From M30B19 sp041741535 (lineage in GTDB: Bacteria > Planctomycetota > Planctomycetia > Pirellulales > Pirellulaceae), in contig JBGSJV010000022.1 of the NCBI GenBank assembly GCA_041741535.1, positions 1 through 64,000 on the forward strand: a DNA stretch of 64,000 bases, written 5' to 3'. This document shows, in pieces, positions 51,326-58,558 of the stretch. The notes beneath the pieces are model-generated. The model was not told where the DNA came from. It did not search any database and worked only from the letters and a program-made list of their open reading frames with translations. A program made the position numbers and the translations under genes. Within the stretch, counting starts at the first letter, position 1, and every line of letters starts with the position of its first letter.

Positions 51326-53758
51326 ATGCTTTTGATTCAACGCCTATTGGCCAGTTACCGCAGCAACAAGCGTGATCAAGGATTACGGAACGACGGCCCC
51401 GCTCGGCGGGTCATTCAACCGGGAGTGAAATGGACACTGGTCGCCACTTTATCACTAGCGATTGGAAGTTCGGCGTTGGCCCAAGATCCGTTTGGGCAAA
51501 CGAACCCGTTTGGCGGAGCGGACCCGTTTGGTGGTGGAACCGCAGTTCCGGCGACTCAAACGGGTCCAGAAAGTCCCGATACCGAGCCGTTGGACCCACT
51601 GTTGTATGCCATTACCAAGCAAGATTTATCTCAACCTACACAGCGACTGTTGGCCGCTGAAACGCTCTTTTTGCTGAAGAGACCCGATCAAGCCAATCAG
51701 ATCTTGAGCGAATTGAAACAGCCGCTAACCGGCAGCGAGGCCTACGACTTCGTTTTTGCCGTGACCTCCTCGCGGCTCCTGTGGGTGCAATCTCAAGTCG
51801 AGTTGAGTCCGGCCGCCGGAACTTGGTTGAGTAGTACGTTAGCCAACGCCATGGCATACTCGAACAGTGAGGAGTCGGCCAACGCCGCAATCGCCGAGCT
51901 CTTGAACGGAAGTGTCGCCCAGCAAACGGCGGCCACGGAAAAGTTGTTGGCTCAAGGTCTGACGGCTGCCATGCCTTTGCTGCGTGGCATACAGACGATG
52001 GTGCAGAGCGGTGACATGCAGTCGCCGCAATTGCGACGTTTAATTCAGGTCATTCAAGCCGGGCCAACCGATTGGGATGTGACCCTGCGTTCGCTGGTCG
52101 GAAGTGAATCTGAACTAGAAACGGCGGCTATTCTCGGCTTGGCAGCTCGTAGTCGCGCGGTGCTCAACCAAGCGGCGGTGTTGGAATGGTCGGTGCGTCA
52201 GCCCGATCGTTTGCCGGAACCCGCTTTGGACTCGGTTATCGCACACTGGCGGAAGGTGTTTGAATCGCAACATGGATTTGATCCCGAGCAACGCGAGTTC
52301 ACGAGCCGTTGGTTGGAGCAAGCGAATCAAGCGGAGCTTGCCCAGTGGAACGTTCTACAATCACCGCGAACGCAGTTTCAAGGCACAACACCGACCGTGT
52401 GGCTCTGGGATTCCGGCGTCCAAAACCTGACGCCTCAGTTGCTGGAACCGATGGATCAAGTTGGACGCAATCAAGCCTTGTTGGCGACCGCTTGGTTGCG
52501 AGTTGATCCCGAGAACGACTCCGCGCTCCGGAATTATGTGGCGGCCCAATTCAAACGCGCCAAGTTGCTCAACGGGGTTGATCTGCCGTTACCGACTGCG
52601 GCAGTAGATGTCGCGGCGGAATACTTAACACCCGTCCAAATGACTGAGATGTTGCAATCGGCATTGGAGGATCAACAATGGTTGGTCGCTCAAGCATTGC
52701 TCGAATCGTTGCAGACTGTGGGGAATAGCGAGCTGTTGGTGCCGTCTTCCGGGAGTTTATCTCCGGTGGTACTGGCGTTGAAGGCCACCGATCAACGAGT
52801 ACGTTCCGCGGCGGTGCAGACGATCTTGGCGTGGAATCCGGAGAAAAGCTTCAGCGGCGCGAGCTACTTCAATCAAGGTCTCCGCGAACTGTTGAGTAAC
52901 CCGATCGGTACCTACGCGATGGTCGCGTCGATGAACCCGTATCACTCGGCTTATTTGGAAGGCTTGGTTCGCACCTCCGGATGGAATGCCACGGTTGCGT
53001 CATCAGCTGGGCAATTGGTAACGGATCTCGAGTTGTATCCGGCGACTTTTCTGATTATCACCGATTCCTTGGGTGACGTCCCTTACTTAACGGTTGTGGA
53101 TCAAGTTCGCTCGACGGCCAAGGGCAAAACGATGCCAATCCTGTTGCTCGTTCGGCCGGAAAACTTGGCCCAAGCTCGCGCGATGCTGCAAGTCGACCGC
53201 AACGATCAATACACGCTCGTGACGGAGTTTAGCGAAAACGGTCGCGACCTTTTACCATGGATTGAAAGAATGGGGGCCTTGAAAGAGGTCACCGGTCAGT
53301 TGCCAAACCGCGTGGCCCTTGAGCAAGCAGAACGTGGCTTGGCAAGCTTGTCCGCTTGGTTCGGCAATGATCGGTCCCGACGATTGCTGGACTTTGCAAC
53401 GTTTGCCCCGACGGCTCGCGGATTGATGGGCCGGTCTCCTGCCGCGGACCGCTTGGTGGTCGAACTCTTGTCGTATTATGGCGATGCCGAGACTCAGGTC
53501 TATTTGGCCAGCATCGCTGGTGATGCCTCGGCGGCGCCGGAGAACCGGTCAGCCGCTGCCGTTGCGTTTCGGCGATCGGTACAACGGTTTGGAACGCTGC
53601 TCACCAGCAAACAAATCGAGTCACAGTACGATCGCCAGAATCAAAGTCGAGACGAAGGCCCATTCACTCAGGCCATTCTCAATTCGCTGCTCGACACGCT
53701 TGAAGCACGCTCGAAACGCGTACCGTTTGTGGAGCTTCCTCCGGTACCTGGAATGTAG
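51326..53758 (+). CDS. Exported HEAT-like protein with a receiver-like segment
   Basis: An 810-residue protein that I cannot assign to a named family. The N-terminus is basic, then a signal peptide (WTLVATLSLAIGSSALAQ) and a DPFGQTNPFGGADPFGGG repeat follow. Most of the chain is helical with HEAT-like units (LALKATDQRVRSAAVQTIL; AAPENRSAAAVAFRRSVQRF). Between about residues 542 and 650 the order GWNATVASSAGQLVTDLELY, then FLIITDSLGDVPYLTVVDQV, then TMPILLLVRPENLAQARAML resembles a CheY-like receiver fold, although the usual acidic pocket is not convincing. It would lie outside the cytoplasm. The ATG at 51326 is preferred; an in-frame start at 51245 is also open. Confidence 0.7.
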   Translation: MLLIQRLLASYRSNKRDQGLRNDGPARRVIQPGVKWTLVATLSLAIGSSALAQDPFGQTNPFGGADPFGGGTAVPATQTGPESPDTEPLDPLLYAITKQDLSQPTQRLLAAETLFLLKRPDQANQILSELKQPLTGSEAYDFVFAVTSSRLLWVQSQVELSPAAGTWLSSTLANAMAYSNSEESANAAIAELLNGSVAQQTAATEKLLAQGLTAAMPLLRGIQTMVQSGDMQSPQLRRLIQVIQAGPTDWDVTLRSLVGSESELETAAILGLAARSRAVLNQAAVLEWSVRQPDRLPEPALDSVIAHWRKVFESQHGFDPEQREFTSRWLEQANQAELAQWNVLQSPRTQFQGTTPTVWLWDSGVQNLTPQLLEPMDQVGRNQALLATAWLRVDPENDSALRNYVAAQFKRAKLLNGVDLPLPTAAVDVAAEYLTPVQMTEMLQSALEDQQWLVAQALLESLQTVGNSELLVPSSGSLSPVVLALKATDQRVRSAAVQTILAWNPEKSFSGASYFNQGLRELLSNPIGTYAMVASMNPYHSAYLEGLVRTSGWNATVASSAGQLVTDLELYPATFLIITDSLGDVPYLTVVDQVRSTAKGKTMPILLLVRPENLAQARAMLQVDRNDQYTLVTEFSENGRDLLPWIERMGALKEVTGQLPNRVALEQAERGLASLSAWFGNDRSRRLLDFATFAPTARGLMGRSPAADRLVVELLSYYGDAETQVYLASIAGDASAAPENRSAAAVAFRRSVQRFGTLLTSKQIESQYDRQNQSRDEGPFTQAILNSLLDTLEARSKRVPFVELPPVPGM

Positions 53759-53927
53759 TTATCCTGTCCCGCCAGTGTAACAAGCGGACGGTTCAATTTC
53801 TTTGCCACAATCAACGACGTTGTCTTACGACCGACCCCGGTTACGATATATCGAACGGGGCCTCGCGGGGTAGGCTGCGCGTCGCAGTTCCATTACAGGT
53901 CGATGATAGAGACGAGATACATCTAAA

Positions 53928-55865
53928 ATGATTGGCATGGAAAGTCGTTGGACCGCATGTTGGTATTCGATCGGGTTGATGATTTTGGTCGGTGGTTGCT
54001 ACGGAGGTAGCGAAACCCAAGAAACTCGTGAGGGCTTTCAACTGTCGGGCGTTGACAAGGTACAACCGCATGTGGCGGGCCGTCAAAGTGAACATCTGGC
54101 CCGCGCGATCCACTTGATCAAGAAAGACGATGTTGCGGAGTGGGGTGTTTTCGAAGAAAGTGTCACGGAGTCACTGAACCGAGCTTGGAATACCGCCAAA
54201 TCGTCGGAAGGTTTGGCTTCGATGGCGCAGGCCCATGCGACGTGGGAGCGTTCGAAGTTGCTCGACACGATCCCGACCGTCTATCAGGATTCTTTGTGGT
54301 GGAAGAATATTGCCAATGAGACTTATTTGTACACCGACGCGTTTTACCTTCAGGAGCAATTTTGGCTAAGTCAAATTGTGACTCGCGTTCAAGAAGAGAA
54401 AGCTGGGACGCGATTTGCGTACCTCACGCATGCGGGGCGCCCGGAACCGTTAACGTTGGAGCAAGTCGTTCAGGCTGGCAACCCACAACTGCAAACCGCA
54501 GGTGCCGCCCGTTTGGGACTGGCGATGAAGTTGTTCGATTGGACGGTGCGAAACGTGTCGGGCGAACCATTTCCGGAAGTTCCCACACCAGAGGCCGCCC
54601 AGGAAATGGCCGTTCGGCCAATCGCCGAGGGTCAGCCGTTGTCCAGATTTGGAGTGCGTGGTGCGGGCTATCGCAACTACGTGTGGCAGACCCTGAACTA
54701 TGGCCGCGGCGATGCTTGGGAACAAGGTCACCTGTTCCTACAGTTGGCGCGGCATGCGGGGTTGGACGCTTGTGTCTTGAGTTTGCGTGAGACGGCGCCA
54801 ACCAAGTTACTTCCCCGTGTTTCGCATCCCGAACTGACTCCATGGGCCATTGGTATCTTGATTGACTCAGAGATCTTTTTGTTTGATCCTCGGTTGGGGA
54901 TGCCCTTGCATCATCCCGAAACATTGGCCGTGTTGACATTGCGTCAAGCGATCGAAAATCCGGAATGGCTCCAGTGGCAAGGTTTGACACCGGAGGAATC
55001 ATCAGAGCCTGATTCGGCCTATCCGGTTCGTGCAGCGGACTTGAAGGATATTGTCGCGCTGTTGGATTATCCGTTGGAGTGTTTCGCTTTGCGGAGCCAA
55101 TTCTTGCAACGCAATTTGACCGGGGCGGAACGCGTCGACGTGTACTTTTCACCCGACGAAATCGCGGCCCGATTTCAGGCCCATCCGTTGATTGATGGGG
55201 TGCAGTTGTGGGCCTTGCCACTGGAGATTCAAATCTTCCGAGAAGCGATTCGTGAGGCTCGGTTGAAGGCAACCCGAGATCGATTTGTGATGAGCAAGAT
55301 TCAATGGCAACAACGGGAAGAAGGTTACTTTGATGAATTTCCTTTGTTGCGCCGATCGCGAGTGCTGTATTTGTTAGGTCGGTTTCAGCCGGATCGCGCG
55401 GAGTTGGTTACCGACTGCTTCAAGGAACTGCAGCGGATGCACTATAGCGATGACGACTGGAAGAATATTGCCGACAACCCGGATTTGCAAGAATCGCTGG
55501 GACTGTACCGGGCGACCGGGCAGTCGGCCGCGGAGTTTCGTCAGGCATTGGATGGGCAAAAAGCCGCAATGTTTATTGTTCGCGGCGATGCCAAGATGTA
55601 CATGGCGATGGCTCATTGCGAGATTCAAAACCACGGCACGGCGCTTAATTTGCTGAAGCACGTTGAAAAATACGATCTTGCTGGCAAGTGGAAGCGTCAT
55701 TTGGACTACCTCACGGCTCGGTCGCAGGAAGCGATGAAGAACTACGAAGAAGCCATGGCCATGTATCTCCGTTCAAGTCGGCAGTTCCGTGATACACGGT
55801 CGCCTCGAGAATTTGGCAATCTGTTGCGAGCTCGGATTCTGCGACAGCAAACCCAAAAAACCTAA
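53928..55865 (+). CDS. Lipoprotein of unknown function with transglutaminase-like character
   Basis: A 645-residue protein with a lipoprotein signal: basic N-terminus, hydrophobic core (YSIGLMILVGGCYGG) and the lipobox VGGC. The middle (about residues 200-340) contains MKLFDWTVRNVSGEP, GRGDAWEQGHLFLQLARHAG, LDACVLSL and EIFLFDPRLGMPLHHP. This order, a helix followed by a Cys-containing strand and a late Asp, recalls transglutaminase-like domains, but I cannot assign the catalytic triad. The C-terminal part has TPR-like hairpins (AMAHCEIQNHGTALNLLKHV). It lies between the HEAT-like protein and a cyclophilin in the same direction. No function is assigned. Confidence 0.7.
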   Translation: MIGMESRWTACWYSIGLMILVGGCYGGSETQETREGFQLSGVDKVQPHVAGRQSEHLARAIHLIKKDDVAEWGVFEESVTESLNRAWNTAKSSEGLASMAQAHATWERSKLLDTIPTVYQDSLWWKNIANETYLYTDAFYLQEQFWLSQIVTRVQEEKAGTRFAYLTHAGRPEPLTLEQVVQAGNPQLQTAGAARLGLAMKLFDWTVRNVSGEPFPEVPTPEAAQEMAVRPIAEGQPLSRFGVRGAGYRNYVWQTLNYGRGDAWEQGHLFLQLARHAGLDACVLSLRETAPTKLLPRVSHPELTPWAIGILIDSEIFLFDPRLGMPLHHPETLAVLTLRQAIENPEWLQWQGLTPEESSEPDSAYPVRAADLKDIVALLDYPLECFALRSQFLQRNLTGAERVDVYFSPDEIAARFQAHPLIDGVQLWALPLEIQIFREAIREARLKATRDRFVMSKIQWQQREEGYFDEFPLLRRSRVLYLLGRFQPDRAELVTDCFKELQRMHYSDDDWKNIADNPDLQESLGLYRATGQSAAEFRQALDGQKAAMFIVRGDAKMYMAMAHCEIQNHGTALNLLKHVEKYDLAGKWKRHLDYLTARSQEAMKNYEEAMAMYLRSSRQFRDTRSPREFGNLLRARILRQQTQKT

Positions 55866-55984
55866 CCGTTGTGGCTTGGTCTCACATCCGCTAGAATTTC
55901 TTGATCGGGGCTCGGGGCTATGAGTTCCAAGTGACTCGTGTGCTTGGGTCGGAGTGGTCCTCCATTAATTATGGAATAAGAAGT

Positions 55985-57130
55985 ATGTCTCGAAATTGGC
56001 AAGCGGTTGGGCGGCTCGGCGTTTGGCGTTGTTTGGGTTGGATGTGTTTGGGACTGTGCTGGGCAAGCGCTGTCACGAACGGTGGGGCCTGGATGCCTCA
56101 AGACGACACGACCGGACCACTGGAGCGTTGGCAAACCGCTTACGCGGAAATTCAGTCTTTAAACGTGAAGGCCCGCACGCTGCCGGCCGGTGACCAGGCG
56201 GAGTTTTGGCAGGACTATCAGGCGAAGGTGAAGTCGCTTTCGGAATTGCGCAAGGAAATTGAACCGCAGCTTTTGCAAACCGTGCAAGACAGCACCGAAA
56301 TTCCGCAGCCACTGCACGACACCTTGTTGCAGTTGGGACGCATCGCCATCAGCGAAGACAATTATCAACGCGGATTTCGCCTGCTTAAGCCGCTGGTCGA
56401 TAGCGGCAGCAAGGACGAACTGGTCTACCAATTTGCGGCCCTGGCAGCGTTCGGCTCCGATCAATTCACGTTGGCCCAGCAGTTGATCGATAAGATCAAG
56501 TCCGAGGGTGGTCAAGTGCGTACCGAATTCATGCGACGAATGGCTTCTGGACTCGCCGAACGCGCCGCCGAGTGGAAAGTCGAAGAAGCGATTCGTGCGG
56601 CGGAAGCCGAGAAAGATGACTTGCCGCGGGTGAAGTTCGAAACTTCGGCCGGCGACATCGTGATCGAACTCTACGAGGACCAAGCGCCCAACACGGTTGC
56701 CAACTTCATTTCTTTGGTGGAGAAGGGCTACTACGACGGACTGACGTTTCATCGAGTTCTACCACAGTTCATGGCCCAAGGCGGTTGCCCGAACGGAACT
56801 GGCGGAGGTGGCCCTGGGTACTCGGTCCCATGCGAGTGTTACGAGCCAAATTATCGGAAACACTTCGCGGGAACGCTCAGCATGGCCCATGCTGGGAAAG
56901 ACACGGGCGGCAGTCAGTTCTTCCTGACGTTCTTGGCCACGCCGCACCTCGATAACCGACACACGGCGTTTGGCCGAGTGATCGAAGGATTGGATAATGT
57001 CGCCGGCTTGAATAAAGTCAATCCCGAAGCGCCAGACCCAGACCTGCAACCGTCCAAGATTATCAAGGCGACCGTTCTGCGGAAACGCGCGCACGAATAC
57101 AAACCCAAGACCTTGCCCGCGAGTCGTTGA
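55985..57130 (+). CDS. Cyclophilin-type peptidyl-prolyl isomerase, exported
   Basis: A 381-residue protein. A signal peptide (VWRCLGWMCLGLCWASAVTN) is followed by about 180 residues of helices (AYAEIQSLNVKARTLPAGDQ and onward) and a C-terminal cyclophilin domain from about residue 217: RVKFETSAGDIVIELYEDQA, NTVANFISLVEKGYYDGLTF, HRVLPQFMAQGGCPNGTGGG, then AGTLSMAHAGKDTGGSQFFL and NRHTAFGRVIEGLD. The catalytic Arg and the Gln/Phe of the active site are present. It is predicted to speed proline isomerisation of secreted proteins. Its stop overlaps the hemB ATG by one base, so hemB is translationally coupled to it. The ATG at 55985 gives the signal peptide near the N-terminus. Confidence 0.92.
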   Translation: MSRNWQAVGRLGVWRCLGWMCLGLCWASAVTNGGAWMPQDDTTGPLERWQTAYAEIQSLNVKARTLPAGDQAEFWQDYQAKVKSLSELRKEIEPQLLQTVQDSTEIPQPLHDTLLQLGRIAISEDNYQRGFRLLKPLVDSGSKDELVYQFAALAAFGSDQFTLAQQLIDKIKSEGGQVRTEFMRRMASGLAERAAEWKVEEAIRAAEAEKDDLPRVKFETSAGDIVIELYEDQAPNTVANFISLVEKGYYDGLTFHRVLPQFMAQGGCPNGTGGGGPGYSVPCECYEPNYRKHFAGTLSMAHAGKDTGGSQFFLTFLATPHLDNRHTAFGRVIEGLDNVAGLNKVNPEAPDPDLQPSKIIKATVLRKRAHEYKPKTLPASR

Positions 57131-58113
57131 TGCCCCACTATCCGCACAGCCGCCTCCGGCGGCTACGTCGTTGGCCATGGCTGCGAGATCTGGTGCAAGA
57201 GCACCATTTGCGAACCAGTGACTTGGTTTGGCCGGTGTTTATTGCCAATGGATCGGAACGGGAATCGATTCCCAGTCTACCGGGCGTGTTTCGGATTCCG
57301 CTCGCGGAAATCGCTGCAGAAGTCTCTCTCGCGGCAGACTTGGGGGTTCGCGTTGTCGCGTTGTTCCCGGCGACACCGCCTGCGCTCAAGAGCGAGGATG
57401 CTAGAGAGGCTTTGAATCCGGACAATTTGATCAACCGAGCGACCGCGTTGATCAAAGCAGCCTGTCCATCGATCGGCGTGTTGTGTGACGTGGCTTTGGA
57501 TCCGTATTCGAGCCATGGACATGATGGCCTGCTGTATGACGATTACGTTGTCAACGATGCGACTGTCGAAATACTCTGTCGCCAAGCAGTCGTCCAAGCG
57601 CAAGCGGGGTGCGACATTATCGCCCCATCCGACATGATGGATGGCCGCGTCGGCCGAATTCGGTCGGCGTTGGATCATGCGGGCTTTCAGCAAGTCAGCA
57701 TCATGGCGTATTCTGCGAAATACGCTTCGGCTTTTTATGGGCCGTTTCGCCAAGCGGTTGGCAGCGCCGCTAGTTTGGGCTCTGGTGACAAGAAGACGTA
57801 TCAAATGAACCCGGCCAACCTGGAGGAAGCCTTGCGCGAAGTCGAGCTGGACATTCGCGAAGGGGCCGATATGGTGATGGTCAAACCCGGAATGCCGTAC
57901 CTGGATGTGGTCAGTCGAATCAAGCAACAGTTCCAGTTTCCCACGTTTGTTTATCAAGTTTCTGGCGAATACGCGATGCTCATGGCGGCAGCGGCCAATG
58001 GTTGGCTGGACGGCCCAGCGGTCATGATGGAAAGTCTCTTAGCCTTCAAGCGAGCCGGGGCCGATGGCATTTTGACTTATTTTGCCCGCGACGCCGCGCG
58101 GATTCTCGGTTAA
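57130..58113 (+). CDS. hemB: Porphobilinogen synthase (delta-aminolevulinate dehydratase)
   Basis: A 327-residue cytoplasmic enzyme that condenses two 5-aminolevulinate molecules to porphobilinogen in heme synthesis. The Schiff-base lysines are Lys197 (MAYSAKYASAFYGPFR) and Lys252 (VMVKPGMPYLD). The metal segment reads CDVALDPYSSHGHDG: the Cys positions of the zinc-type enzyme are replaced by Ala/Asp, so it is of the magnesium-dependent type. Other signatures are ALFPATPPALKSEDA, PSDMMDGRVGRIR and VYQVSGEYAML. Start overlap TGATG couples it to the cyclophilin gene. A 445-base repeat-rich spacer follows. Confidence 0.96.
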   Translation: MPHYPHSRLRRLRRWPWLRDLVQEHHLRTSDLVWPVFIANGSERESIPSLPGVFRIPLAEIAAEVSLAADLGVRVVALFPATPPALKSEDAREALNPDNLINRATALIKAACPSIGVLCDVALDPYSSHGHDGLLYDDYVVNDATVEILCRQAVVQAQAGCDIIAPSDMMDGRVGRIRSALDHAGFQQVSIMAYSAKYASAFYGPFRQAVGSAASLGSGDKKTYQMNPANLEEALREVELDIREGADMVMVKPGMPYLDVVSRIKQQFQFPTFVYQVSGEYAMLMAAAANGWLDGPAVMMESLLAFKRAGADGILTYFARDAARILG

Positions 58114-58233
58114 AGCAAACATGGTTCCATAACAGGTAGCAGGCGCACTCCGTGTGCCGTCCGCCGACCCTTGAAAATCCAGCGCCTATGGATGGTCGCG
58201 GCAAATGGAATGTCCCTACTACCGTCCTTCCGT

Positions 58234-58265
58234 GAACGGTATTGCGGTTAACCGCAATACCGTTC
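58234..58265. repeat. Perfect 32-base palindrome
   Basis: GAACGGTATTGCGGTT (58234-58249) is followed without gap by its exact reverse complement (58250-58265), then AATTTTCATTT. It may end the hemB transcript or be a protein-binding site. Its half site recurs downstream. Confidence 0.85.
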
Positions 58266-58290
58266 AATTTTCATTTAAACGCGACGCAGA

Positions 58291-58348
58291 GCAATGCTGG
58301 GCGAGTACCCACATGGCCCACTTGTTTATGCAAGTCGCCCAGCATTGC
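58291..58348. repeat. Long hairpin with 14-base stem
   Basis: GCAATGCTGGGCGA (58291-58304) pairs with TCGCCCAGCATTGC (58335-58348). The 30-base loop holds a second inverted pair, ACTTG and CAAGT (58320-58324 and 58331-58335). Confidence 0.7.
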
Positions 58349-58386
58349 GTCGCTGAGCGATTCGGCAGCTAAAATGGTCCTTCGTT

Positions 58387-58450
58387 GAACGGTTTTGCAG
58401 TCAGGGAACGGTTCAAAGAAGTTGCCTCGTTGAACGGTCTTGCGATTAAC
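58387..58450. repeat. Two more copies of the GAACGGT half site
   Basis: GAACGGTTTTGCAG (58387-58400) and GAACGGTCTTGCGATTAAC (58432-58450) resemble the left half of the palindrome at 58234, which reads GAACGGTATTGCGGTTAAC over the same length. A shorter GAACGGTTC lies at 58406-58414. Confidence 0.7.
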
Positions 58451-58495
58451 GCCGAATATTGGCCCAAAAGATGCATTGAACAGCTTCTGTCGCCC

Positions 58496-58518
58496 GTCGC
58501 TGCAGGATTGGCAGCGAC
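58496..58518 (+). promoter_or_regulatory. Hairpin in the clpB leader
   Basis: GTCGCTG (58496-58502) and CAGCGAC (58512-58518) form a 7-base stem, 40 bases before the clpB ATG. It could affect translation of clpB. Confidence 0.3.
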
Positions 58519-58558
58519 AGGCGTGTAGTTTGCGTACTGACTCGGATGGGAGCTGACC

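Larger units (their letters stand above)
58114..58558. other. Repeat-rich spacer upstream of clpB
   Basis: A 445-base region between hemB and clpB with no gene. It contains a perfect 32-base palindrome, two further direct copies of its half site, a 14-base-stem hairpin and a smaller hairpin close to clpB. No CIRCE or HAIR heat-shock operator was seen. Confidence 0.65.
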
